A stretch of DNA of 18,652 bases from NCBI GenBank assembly GCA_009782085.1, contig WQUN01000244.1:1-18652 (forward strand), read 5' to 3'. The stretch's first letter is position 1; the number at the start of each line of letters is the position of its first letter. A program made the position numbers and the translations under genes. A model generated the notes under the pieces. The model was given only the letters and a program-made list of their open reading frames with translations. It had not been told where the DNA came from and made no database searches. Below are positions 7,837 through 14,415 of this stretch, piece after piece. Source of the stretch: Bacillota bacterium. Its GTDB lineage: Bacteria; Bacillota; Clostridia; Lachnospirales; WQUN01.

Positions 7837-9146
7837 TATATCTCCGCCCACTTCGCGGGCAAAACGCCGAGGTAGGATCGTATCAGCTCGTCGAGGAGCC
7901 GCTCGGGGTAGTCGCAGTTGGCGGCGAGCGGGTCCAGCATGATCGCCTGGAGCGCCGGAGCCCGGTCGCAGTTTACCGCCGCGTCCGCGATGAGGTTGTA
8001 TTCCCTGCCGAGGCTCTCGCATTTCGCGGCGGCGCCGGCGGGCAGCCGCCCGATCTTCTGCGGGTGGAGGCCGAAGGAATCCACAAAACACGGGATCTCG
8101 ACTATGACCCCGTCGGATATGTTCTCGATATAGCCTCTGTTGATCACGTTGGCCATTTCCAGCGTTTTTTCGCCGGTTATAAGCGCGCGCATGAAATGCG
8201 TGGACGTCTCTCCGGATTTATCTATCCCGTCGTAGCCTATCTCGCCGCTGATCAGCCGCGAAACCGTTTTCAGCCTGTCTTCGCGCCAGCTCGCCATGAG
8301 CGATATATCGACATTTTTCCATGTGTAGTTCTGCTCCGCCAAAACCCTTTCTTTCAGATAAAACGGAAAGAACTCGCCCACATGCCTGTCCCCGGGCGCG
8401 GGATAAAGGCCGAAAACGTCGAACAGCTGCGCGCTTATCGGCTCGCGCCTGTCAAAACCCGTCTCCCCGAGCAGGCCTCTCAGCCGCGGGTACACGTCCT
8501 CGCCGTCGATTTCGAGCTGCGTGATCCACGTCAGGTGGTTTACGCCGGCCGCCCTGTACTTCAGCTTTTCCCGGGGCACCCGGTAAACCTCTTCGGCCAG
8601 GGCCGCCACCGTGTCCGGCGTGCCGTGGCAAAGGCCGAACGTCTTTATCTTCGTATACTTTTCAATGGCGAGGCACAGCGCGCCCTCCGGGTTGGAGTAG
8701 TTTATCGCCCAGGCCTCCGGGGAGACGGCTTCCATCTCCCGCGCGACTTCCACCACCACGGGAATGTTCCTTATCGCCCGGATGATCCCGCCGGGGCCGA
8801 TCGTGTCGCCCACGGACTGCAGGACGCCGTGCCTTGTGCATATGTCGACGTCCTGTTTCCAGGAGGGGAAACGCCCCGTGACAAACGTGAAGAAAACAAA
8901 ATCGATGCCGGGGATCGCCTCCCTGAAATCCGTATGCCTCGTGACTTTGAAATCCCTGCCGGCAGATTTTACGAACGCGCGGGCGGCCTCATACGCCGCC
9001 TCCAGGGCTTGCGGATCGATATCCACAAGCCGGAATTCGCCGCTTACGATAAAATCTTCGTGCAGAATGTCGCTAAGCAGGTTTAAGGTAAAGCTCGTGC
9101 TTCCGGCGCCGATAAAGGCGAAATTCAGACGCGTTTTGCGTATCAT
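7830..9146 (-). CDS. Glycoside hydrolase family 4 (NAD- and metal-dependent alpha-glycosidase type)
   Basis: This 438-residue cytoplasmic enzyme belongs to GH4, which hydrolyses glycosidic bonds by an NAD+-dependent redox-elimination mechanism with a divalent metal. The N-terminal Rossmann loop is FIGAGSTSFT (11-20). Other family signatures are GDTIGPGG (113-120), INYSNPEG (148-155), the metal-binding Cys in GLCHGTPDT (C173), GVNHLTW (H204), and RHVGEFFPFY (254-263). The CHG form of the Cys motif points to alpha-glucosidase, alpha-galactosidase or alpha-galacturonidase branches rather than 6-phospho-beta-glucosidases, but exact specificity is not determinable. The start at 9146 has GGAGAGAGATGGAGC just upstream and begins immediately before the NAD-binding strand; further in-frame Met codons (up to 9287) run back into an intergenic palindrome and lack support. 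No sugar transporter or PTS gene is adjacent, so it looks like an orphan carbohydrate gene. Confidence 0.93.
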   Translation of the reverse strand: MIRKTRLNFAFIGAGSTSFTLNLLSDILHEDFIVSGEFRLVDIDPQALEAAYEAARAFVKSAGRDFKVTRHTDFREAIPGIDFVFFTFVTGRFPSWKQDVDICTRHGVLQSVGDTIGPGGIIRAIRNIPVVVEVAREMEAVSPEAWAINYSNPEGALCLAIEKYTKIKTFGLCHGTPDTVAALAEEVYRVPREKLKYRAAGVNHLTWITQLEIDGEDVYPRLRGLLGETGFDRREPISAQLFDVFGLYPAPGDRHVGEFFPFYLKERVLAEQNYTWKNVDISLMASWREDRLKTVSRLISGEIGYDGIDKSGETSTHFMRALITGEKTLEMANVINRGYIENISDGVIVEIPCFVDSFGLHPQKIGRLPAGAAAKCESLGREYNLIADAAVNCDRAPALQAIMLDPLAANCDYPERLLDELIRSYLGVLPAKWAEIYH

Positions 9147-9246
9147 GCTCCATCTCTCTCCGTAATCGGTATCAGGCGCGCCGCTTCGCGAATATCGGCC
9201 CCGCCCGCGCATAGACTGTAGAGAATGCAAAAAACAGGGATTTTTA

Positions 9247-9349
9247 CTGGAGGCTGGAACCCAGAACCTGGAACCTGGAAAACCCAAAATCTGTTGTATA
9301 CCGGACTTTTGCTGTTTCCAGGCTCTAGGTTCTGGGTTCCAGACTCCAG
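9247..9349. repeat. Intergenic palindrome with 35-bp arms (MITE- or REP-like)
   Basis: The arm at 9247-9281 matches the reverse complement of 9315-9349 at 32 of 35 positions, with a 33-nt loop. The arms are built from short ggaacc-type units (ctggaaccc, agaacctgg, aacctggaaa). Partial symmetry continues outward (aggga / ccct near 9236 and 9356). There is no T-tract, so it does not look like an intrinsic terminator. It lies between the divergent GH4 and yunB genes. Conceptual translation gives NLEPGT-like peptides, which I recall as spurious ORFs from interspersed repeats in Firmicute genomes. No transposase is nearby. Confidence 0.8.
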
Positions 9350-9384
9350 AATAAACCCTCGTTTATCCAACGGAGGCGGGCGCC

Positions 9385-10068
9385 ATGCGCCGACGCAAAG
9401 CCTTTGGCCGCAGGCCCAGGCGCAAAAGGAAGAAACGCTACGGGCTGAGATTTTTAATGATACTCGCGTTTACGATCCTTATCGCAGCGTTTTTGTTCAG
9501 GCAGCTGGACAGGAAGATACTGCCGCCGGCGCTGGCGGCTGCGAACATGAAGGTCAAGACGCAGATGAACATAGCCATCAACAACGCCATGCAGAAGATA
9601 ATCGAGGAAAAAAACGCGACCGCCGAGGACTTTTTCACGAAGGTGCAGGACGCCACCGGCAAGGTCAGCTCCATATCGGTGAACACCGTCCTCGTCAACG
9701 AGGTCTGCAACTCCGCGGCCGTCGCCATATCCCAGGAGCTGAGCACCCTTAGCGGCGACAAGGTCTCCATACCCTTCGGCGCTCTGCTGGGCATCGGCGC
9801 GTTCGCGAATACCGGCCCGAACTACAGGTTCACCGTGCTGCCCGTCGGCGAGGCCACGGTGGACTACGTGTCGCAGATCGACACCGCCGGCATAAACCAG
9901 ACCATGTTCCAGGTGTTCATAACCGTCGACGCCGCCGTGCAGATCGTCAACCCCCTGCAGTACGGGCAGGTCAGTATCTCGCGGAAGATACCGCTGGTCA
10001 ACGCGGTCATCTCCAACGACGTGCCGGGGACGTATCTGACGGCGACCACGGGGGAGGCAAATAAATAA
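9385..10068 (+). CDS. yunB: Sporulation protein YunB
   Basis: This 227-residue protein has a very basic cytoplasmic N-terminus (residues 1-20, mostly Arg and Lys), one transmembrane helix (about 21-39), and an external domain. The domain shows the YunB pattern: a helix with ALAAANMKVKTQMNIAINNA, the stretch ISVNTVLVNEV, a Gly-rich SIPFGALLGIGAFANTGPNY, and AGINQTMFQVFITVDAAVQI near the end. In Bacillus, yunB is a mother-cell (sigma-E) gene needed for efficient sporulation, with the protein at the forespore-surrounding membrane; its biochemical role is not established. GGAGG (9372-9376) sits 8 nt before the ATG. I saw no convincing sigma-E promoter in the upstream 238 bp, much of which is the palindrome. 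It ends 34 nt before the convergent htrA-like gene. It is good evidence that the organism forms endospores. Confidence 0.9.
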   Translation: MRRRKAFGRRPRRKRKKRYGLRFLMILAFTILIAAFLFRQLDRKILPPALAAANMKVKTQMNIAINNAMQKIIEEKNATAEDFFTKVQDATGKVSSISVNTVLVNEVCNSAAVAISQELSTLSGDKVSIPFGALLGIGAFANTGPNYRFTVLPVGEATVDYVSQIDTAGINQTMFQVFITVDAAVQIVNPLQYGQVSISRKIPLVNAVISNDVPGTYLTATTGEANK

Positions 10069-10083
10069 GGCCGGTTTATGAAG

Positions 10084-10103
10084 TTTTAATCTGAGATTCG
10101 TAT
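10084..10103. repeat. Left copy of an inverted repeat flanking the htrA-like gene
   Basis: ttttaatctgagattcgtat matches the reverse complement of 11446-11464 except for one extra base (a). The copy reaches the last base of the htrA-like stop codon (10103-10105, reverse strand). The pair encloses the gene and its promoter, about 1.38 kb. Confidence 0.75.
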
Positions 10104-11296
10104 TAGAAGCTCAGCCCGCCGCTCTGCGCCGTCATCGTGACGTTCAGCACAGTCGCGCGGTTCGCCCCGGAGCGGTAGAGCGTCACCGACACGCTCTGGC
10201 CGGCCTTGGTCTTTTCGATCTCCGCGTTCAGCGCGTCGACGCTCGCGATATCCGCCCCGTTGAACTTGGTTATCAGGTCGCCGCGCCTGAGCCCGGCGTT
10301 GTACGCGCCGGTGCCGGCGTAGACGGTCTGCACGAACACGCCGGTGGACGGGAAGCCGTAATAGTCCCTGTACTCGGCGGTGATCGTGACGCCGGAGATG
10401 CCCAGGTAGCCCGGCTGGGCCGCCGCCTGGCCCTTATTCTTCATTATGCCGTTCGCGATAGTCTTGACCTGGTTGATCGGCATGCTGTAGCCCATGCCCT
10501 CTATGCCGTAGTCGGAGAGCTTCGCGGTATTGATCCCTATGACCTCGGCGTTAAAATCGACCAGCGCGCCGCCGCTGTTTCCGGGGTTAATGGCCGCGTC
10601 GGTCTGTATGACGCTGAGGGTCTTGTTGTCGATGGTGATCTGCTTGTTGATCGCGCTGATTATGCCGAAGGTGGCGGACTTACCCTCGCCCGCGGCGTTG
10701 CCGATGGCTATGGCGAAATCGCCGACGGATATCTTGTCGGAATCGCCGAATTTCGCGATAGCGTAAGACGTGATCCCGGCCGCTTTGAGGTCGGCTCTGG
10801 TCACGCTCAAAACCGCGATGTCCGCGATGGAGTCGCCGCCGACGTAGTGCGCGGCGGCCTGGATGTTGTCGTCCAAAGAGATCGTGGCCTTGACCGCGCC
10901 GTCCACCACGTGGTAGTTCGTGATTATGTAGATATTGTCGGCGTCCTCGGAGAAGATGATCCCGGAACCCGCGGCGCTCGCCAGAGAGTTGCCGAACCAC
11001 GACTGGGAGGCGACGGAGACGCCGATGCTTACCACGCTTTCGGAGGCCGCCTTAACGACGGAGGAGACGGACTGGTTCAGGCTGACCGATCCTGCCAGGG
11101 GTATGACGCCGGTGCGGGACGCGTAAAGGCCGCCGTCCGGCGCAAGAGCGGCAGCCGTGGCGCCCGGGCCCGCGGCGAGGACGGGATCCGCGGCGGCGCT
11201 TCCGGTGGGCGCGGCCCCCTGATGAAATCCCACGGCAAATACGGAAGCCCCGAGGATGAAGGCTATACATGCGGTCAGCGCGTACTTTTTGAACAT
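10103..11296 (-). CDS. htrA: HtrA/DegP-like membrane-anchored serine protease with one PDZ domain (S1C)
   Basis: This 397-residue envelope protease has a short cytoplasmic N-terminus, a signal-anchor helix (about 5-24), and an Ala/Gly-rich linker (25-70). The trypsin-like domain holds the catalytic triad His129 (NYHVVDG), Asp159 (DIAVLSV) and Ser241 (NPGNSGGALV). A single PDZ domain (about 296-388) contains GYLGI and AGLRRGDLITKFNGADI. The family degrades or refolds misfolded exported proteins. Size and domain order match Gram-positive HtrA/YyxA proteins. AAGGAG lies 9 nt before the ATG and an extended -10 promoter is just upstream. Bacillus homologues are controlled by the CssRS two-component system; no regulator gene is adjacent here. 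The gene with its promoter is enclosed by a 19/20-nt inverted repeat. Confidence 0.93.
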   Translation of the reverse strand: MFKKYALTACIAFILGASVFAVGFHQGAAPTGSAAADPVLAAGPGATAAALAPDGGLYASRTGVIPLAGSVSLNQSVSSVVKAASESVVSIGVSVASQSWFGNSLASAAGSGIIFSEDADNIYIITNYHVVDGAVKATISLDDNIQAAAHYVGGDSIADIAVLSVTRADLKAAGITSYAIAKFGDSDKISVGDFAIAIGNAAGEGKSATFGIISAINKQITIDNKTLSVIQTDAAINPGNSGGALVDFNAEVIGINTAKLSDYGIEGMGYSMPINQVKTIANGIMKNKGQAAAQPGYLGISGVTITAEYRDYYGFPSTGVFVQTVYAGTGAYNAGLRRGDLITKFNGADIASVDALNAEIEKTKAGQSVSVTLYRSGANRATVLNVTMTAQSGGLSF

Positions 11297-11331
11297 AGAG
11301 ATCAGCTCCTTTTATGTATTTCGATGATCCG

Positions 11332-11340
11332 ATTATACCA
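11332..11340 (-). promoter_or_regulatory. Extended -10 promoter of the htrA-like gene
   Basis: On the reverse strand this reads TGGTATAAT: a perfect TATAAT (11332-11337) with the TG extension (11339-11340). No good -35 lies 16-18 nt further up, as is common for extended -10 promoters. Transcription would start near 11325, leaving a leader of about 28 nt with the AAGGAG. Confidence 0.6.
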
Positions 11341-11445
11341 GGAGCCGAAAAGGATTTGGTTACGAAAGTGTAAATAATTTGTTAATCCGCTATAGTCGTT
11401 TCGTTTGCAATTGAACTTCAAACTTCGCGCGAAACGCCCCTCTTG

Positions 11446-11464
11446 ATACGAATCCAGATTAAAA
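11446..11464. repeat. Right copy of the inverted repeat flanking the htrA-like gene
   Basis: atacgaatccagattaaaa is the reverse complement of ttttaatctggattcgtat and pairs with the copy at 10084-10103, 19 of 20 positions counting one single-base gap. It lies in the intergenic space between the htrA promoter and the end of the 132-residue gene. Confidence 0.75.
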
Positions 11465-11484
11465 ACCTGTATTCGGGCGGAACC

Positions 11485-11883
11485 TCATTCGATGACTTTG
11501 CCCTCCAACACGTTGCGCACCTCGGCGCAGACCTTGAGGAAATACTCCGGCCCGCCCATCACAACGTCCATCATGTTGCCCCCGTGCCGCATTTTGTCGA
11601 TGGCCTGACCGGCCGCCTTCAGATCGATGCCGCCGCTCTGCACCTCGACGACGTTCCGCGTGATCCTGACAACGTCGTTTTTGACCTTGACCCTCGGCTG
11701 AATCGTCAGATAGGTGTCAAAGCGAATGTAGGGGCCGAACAGGAATCCCCTCTTAAATTGGAATCCGCCCGGGAGCTCCGCTTGCCACTTCTCTTTCATC
11801 AGGGTATAAAGCTCCTCCGTGGTCATGGGTTCGCGCAGCTTGTACTTGATCGCGCCTTGCATTGCGGTTGACGAAATGTTCAT
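11485..11883 (-). CDS. Hypothetical protein, 132 residues, downstream partner of the duplicated-domain lipoprotein
   Basis: I do not recognise this protein. It is soluble by inspection (no signal peptide or membrane helix). It has a charged N-terminal helix region (TTEELYTLMKEKWQAEL, about 21-37), then alternating beta-like segments around FKRGFLFGPYIRFDTYLTI (44-62) and VKVKNDVVRITRNVVEVQS (65-83). The C-terminal part is probably helical (LKAAGQAIDKMRHGGNMM and PEYFLKVCAEVRNVLEG). AAAGGAG sits 8 nt before the ATG, so expression as a real gene is likely. It begins 43 nt after the lipoprotein gene on the same strand and no promoter is evident in the gap, so both are probably one transcript. 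Its GC content is lower than that of the core genes nearby. No function is proposed. Confidence 0.75.
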   Translation of the reverse strand: MNISSTAMQGAIKYKLREPMTTEELYTLMKEKWQAELPGGFQFKRGFLFGPYIRFDTYLTIQPRVKVKNDVVRITRNVVEVQSGGIDLKAAGQAIDKMRHGGNMMDVVMGGPEYFLKVCAEVRNVLEGKVIE

Positions 11884-11926
11884 GGTAGCACTCCTTTTTA
11901 CTTAATAATTTATTGGCTGACAATGA

Positions 11927-13384
11927 TTATTTGAACAGCGCCGACACTATTTGTTTTTCTATGTCGGCGGTCAAGTCGTCAAACTGGCTCTTGTCGATCT
12001 CCAGCACGAGATTGCCCTGGACGTATTCATGGTAAGCGCCCCAGGCGTCGCTGCTTTTTTGCATGAAGTCGGCAAAGGCCTTCGCGTCGTTTTCCGATTG
12101 GAACTCCAGCACGTAGAAGCTCTTCATAAATAGATCCGGATGCTCAAACGTAAAGCCGCTGACCGGCGTGGCCGGAGCCCCTTCGAGGGGTTCATAATCG
12201 AAATTGCCAAACACGGTATACTTCGCGTCCTCCGCGTTCTTCTGCACCTGAGCCAGCGTCAGGCTGGTCGTCAGAATGGCAACGGGCTGCAGATTGGGTA
12301 TCTCCGGCGTGTAAAGGGTATAGCCGCCGGGGAGCTCGAACGCGCTGTCCGATATATTCTGATCCAACGCGAGGACGTTAGTGTCCTGGTTGCTGTTGTC
12401 AAAGCTGTCGATCGTGCGAATTCCTATCAATGCGTTGCCGTCCGTGAAATACTGCGTCGCGTCCCCGAAAGAGTCGATATATGTGTCATAAGGCAGGTTT
12501 TTTCCGCCGAAATCCGCCGTGCCTGAGCTGTCGTAAGTCAAATCGGAGGTGTCATAGATCGCGGATGTTGAATCGAACGGCGCGTCCTGGACCGTGTAAC
12601 TTTTATCGTCAACATAGAAGGTATATAGTTTGCCGTCGCGGAAGATGTTGATCGTGGACATACCGCTGCTTGTATAATACTGAGCGTACATGCCGTTTTT
12701 CATGTAGGCTTCCACGGTAATGTCCACCCCGGCGGTGACGCCGCTGGTCTTGATATGATAGGTATCACCGGAGAGCAATTTTACAAACGGAGCGGCTTTA
12801 CCGCCGCTTGCCGTTGCTGACGCCGCGGCGGAAGGCTCAGCTTTGTCAGACGGGCTGGGCGCGACGGTTGGGGTTGACGTGGCCGCCGCGGTGTTATTAT
12901 TGTTCTGTGAATCCGGGGAAAACAGCGCGGCTACCAACTGACTTTCCTTATCGGCGGTAAAACCGGTGTCCTTGTCCCAAATGCTGAACTCCAACACGAA
13001 TTTGCTCCTGACGTAGTTGCGCCAGGAGCCGCCGTTTTTTTGTGCCGCGTAGTCCGCGTAGGCTTTCGCGTCACTCTCCGAAGCGAACTCCAGTACGTTT
13101 ACATCCCCGGTCAGGTCGGGATGCTTGAATTCAAATCCGTTGACGGGCTCGGCCGGACCGTTGGGTACCCAGCTTTTACCGTTGTCGGTCCCGTAGCCTG
13201 CGGCCAGGGCGTTCACTTTAACCTGATCCAGCGTCAGGTTAGCGGCCGGCGCGCCGGATGTTCCGCTTGCCGGCTGCGGCGAGGTTTCGGAACCTCCCGC
13301 GAATTCCACCCTGCAGCCGACGGTGGAAGCGGCGAGGGATAACGTTAAGGTCAGCGCGAGAACGATAGCAAAAGTCTTTCTCAT
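11927..13384 (-). CDS. Putative lipoprotein with two copies of one domain around a LolA-like middle domain
   Basis: This 485-residue protein has an export signal (1-23) ending in STVGC, an imperfect lipobox with Cys24 as probable lipidation site. Residues about 50-155 and 375-485 are two copies of one domain. Both begin LTL.QV, share P(V)xGF.F.HPDL, VLEF.SE.DAKA.AD, LVLE and end LVAALF or IVSALF. The first copy is followed by an Asn/Ala/Ser/Pro-rich linker (156-199). The middle region (about 200-355) has TYHIKTSG, VDITVEAYMKNGMYAQYY, NIFRDGKLYTFYVDDKSYTV, a pattern reminiscent of beta-rich LolA-type or DUF4412-like domains; this is inference. It should be held on the outer face of the membrane. 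The CTGGAG ribosome site lies about 10 nt before the ATG. A sigma-A-type promoter lies upstream. GC content is lower than in the flanking genes (25 of 60 at 12601-12660). Confidence 0.82.
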   Translation of the reverse strand: MRKTFAIVLALTLTLSLAASTVGCRVEFAGGSETSPQPASGTSGAPAANLTLDQVKVNALAAGYGTDNGKSWVPNGPAEPVNGFEFKHPDLTGDVNVLEFASESDAKAYADYAAQKNGGSWRNYVRSKFVLEFSIWDKDTGFTADKESQLVAALFSPDSQNNNNTAAATSTPTVAPSPSDKAEPSAAASATASGGKAAPFVKLLSGDTYHIKTSGVTAGVDITVEAYMKNGMYAQYYTSSGMSTINIFRDGKLYTFYVDDKSYTVQDAPFDSTSAIYDTSDLTYDSSGTADFGGKNLPYDTYIDSFGDATQYFTDGNALIGIRTIDSFDNSNQDTNVLALDQNISDSAFELPGGYTLYTPEIPNLQPVAILTTSLTLAQVQKNAEDAKYTVFGNFDYEPLEGAPATPVSGFTFEHPDLFMKSFYVLEFQSENDAKAFADFMQKSSDAWGAYHEYVQGNLVLEIDKSQFDDLTADIEKQIVSALFK

Positions 13385-13454
13385 TGTGTGTTTTCTCCAG
13401 TAAATTTTTTATGCAATTGCCATGACTCTTTCATCATAAGGCTTGTACAATAAT

Positions 13455-13483
13455 AATATATACGTTATTATGCACGAAGTCAA
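13455..13483 (-). promoter_or_regulatory. Sigma-A-type promoter of the lipoprotein / 132-residue unit
   Basis: The reverse strand reads TTGACT (13478-13483), 17 nt, TATATT (13455-13460); each hexamer matches five of six consensus positions. The predicted start near 13448 gives a leader of about 64 nt. A 7-bp inverted repeat (ataataa 13450-13456 / ttattat 13465-13471) overlaps the -10 and could be an operator or simply AT-rich coincidence. Confidence 0.7.
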
Positions 13484-13504
13484 GAAGTTAATGTACTATA
13501 TCCG

Positions 13505-14323
13505 CTATATCTCCAGCGTTGACCCGGCGGACAGGTATCCGATATTTCCGCCCATCGCCTCTTTAAGCCGCAGATAAGCCTCCGGCCCGGTGCAGTGGCA
13601 GGTGTAGCAGCGCGCGCCGGTTTTCAGCAGCTCCCGCGCCACGGCGTCCGTGAACCCGGGCGCCGCGCTTTGGCCGCGGCTGCAGAGATGAAAGCCGCCG
13701 ATAACGGCGTCGGGGAAACGGCCGTGATCCGCCTCGAACTGCCGGACGATGTTGACGATCCCGCGGTGGGAGCACCCGGTTATCAGTATGAATTTTCCGT
13801 TTTGCCGGACTGAGAGGTACTGCTCGTGGGCGAAGCCGTCCGGAAGATACCCTTCCGCGGTTTTCCGGAACAGCTCCGCGTTGCCCGGCGGGACCCAATC
13901 GTCTCCCCGGACCTCCGAAAACAGCTCCAGCTCGCCGTCGATCCTGAAACGCTCGGGGCAAAACACGAACCGCTCGTCGGGCTGAAGGCCGTTATCCAGC
14001 CCGATATACTTCTTCGTCCCTCCGGGCCCGTCCGCGTAATACGGCCCGAAGGCCCCCTCCCGCAGATATATCTTTGCCCGGCCGTTTATTCCAAGGAACG
14101 TTTTCAGCCCGCCGCCGTGGTCATAGTGGCCGTGGGACAGGACGGCGGCGTCAACCGCCGCCAGACTGACGCCCATTTTGGCGGCGTTTTCGGCGAACAG
14201 CCCGCCGGCCCCCGTATCAAACAGAAGTTTGCGGCCGCGCGTTTCCGCGTACAGGCTAAGCCCGTGCTCGCATCCGAATCCGTCGGAGACCGCCGTGTTT
14301 TCGGACAGGACTTTGATAATCAT
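13505..14323 (-). CDS. MBL-fold metallo-hydrolase (COG1237-like)
   Basis: This 272-residue cytoplasmic protein has the metallo-beta-lactamase fold. It shows D36 in LLFDTGAG, the metal motif SHGHYDHGGG (HGHYDH 64-69), a third ligand in ITGCSHRGIVNIV (H186), the GGFHL strand (209-213), and a C-terminal His in CYTCHCTG (H243). The GCSH and GGFHL pattern is that of the group annotated as 7,8-dihydropterin-6-methyl-4-(beta-D-ribofuranosyl)aminobenzene-5'-phosphate synthase-like; that name comes from archaeal relatives and the substrate here is unknown. The start at 14323 is chosen because the family begins MIIKVLSENT and GGAGGACAGCGC precedes the ATG. An in-frame extension to 14668 would run into the YabE-like coding region and is rejected. 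It follows the YabE-like gene on the same strand but is separated from it by a terminator. Confidence 0.9.
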   Translation of the reverse strand: MIIKVLSENTAVSDGFGCEHGLSLYAETRGRKLLFDTGAGGLFAENAAKMGVSLAAVDAAVLSHGHYDHGGGLKTFLGINGRAKIYLREGAFGPYYADGPGGTKKYIGLDNGLQPDERFVFCPERFRIDGELELFSEVRGDDWVPPGNAELFRKTAEGYLPDGFAHEQYLSVRQNGKFILITGCSHRGIVNIVRQFEADHGRFPDAVIGGFHLCSRGQSAAPGFTDAVARELLKTGARCYTCHCTGPEAYLRLKEAMGGNIGYLSAGSTLEI

Positions 14324-14339
14324 GCGCTGTCCTCCGTAG

Positions 14340-14370
14340 AAAAAAGGAGCGAACAATGTTTGCCCCTTTT
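14340..14370 (-). terminator. Intrinsic terminator downstream of the YabE-like gene
   Basis: On the reverse strand AAAAGGGGCAAAC, loop ATT, then GTTCGCTCCTTTTTT forms a 13-bp stem with one G-U pair and one A-C mismatch, running into six T. It begins 46 nt after the YabE-like stop codon. On the + strand only four T follow, so it works best for the reverse strand. Confidence 0.75.
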
Positions 14371-14375
14371 CACGC

Positions 14376-14405
14376 GTTATATTTATAAAAACCAGCGGCC
14401 GACAA
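14376..14405 (-). promoter_or_regulatory. Possible promoter for the MBL-fold hydrolase gene
   Basis: The reverse strand reads TTGTCG (14400-14405), 18 nt, TATAAC (14376-14381). It matches four and five of six consensus positions. The predicted start (near 14369) falls at the first base of the terminator stem, so the MBL transcript would begin with that hairpin. Spacing is slightly long, so this is tentative. Confidence 0.4.
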
Positions 14406-14415
14406 CAGCAAACCG

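Noticed and set aside
7833..9086. Forward-strand open frame opposite the GH4 gene
   Set aside because: The GH4 reading frame on the reverse strand has all family motifs; the forward product does not resemble any family and has no ribosome site.
9147..9287. N-terminal extension of GH4 and small NLEPGT-like ORFs in the palindrome
   Set aside because: The peptides come from the repeat arms on both strands. The NAD-binding N-terminus begins right after the ATG at 9146.
11424..11433. Palindrome ttcgcgcgaa near the htrA promoter
   Set aside because: Short, self-complementary with no loop and no T-tract; no terminator or known operator match can be claimed.
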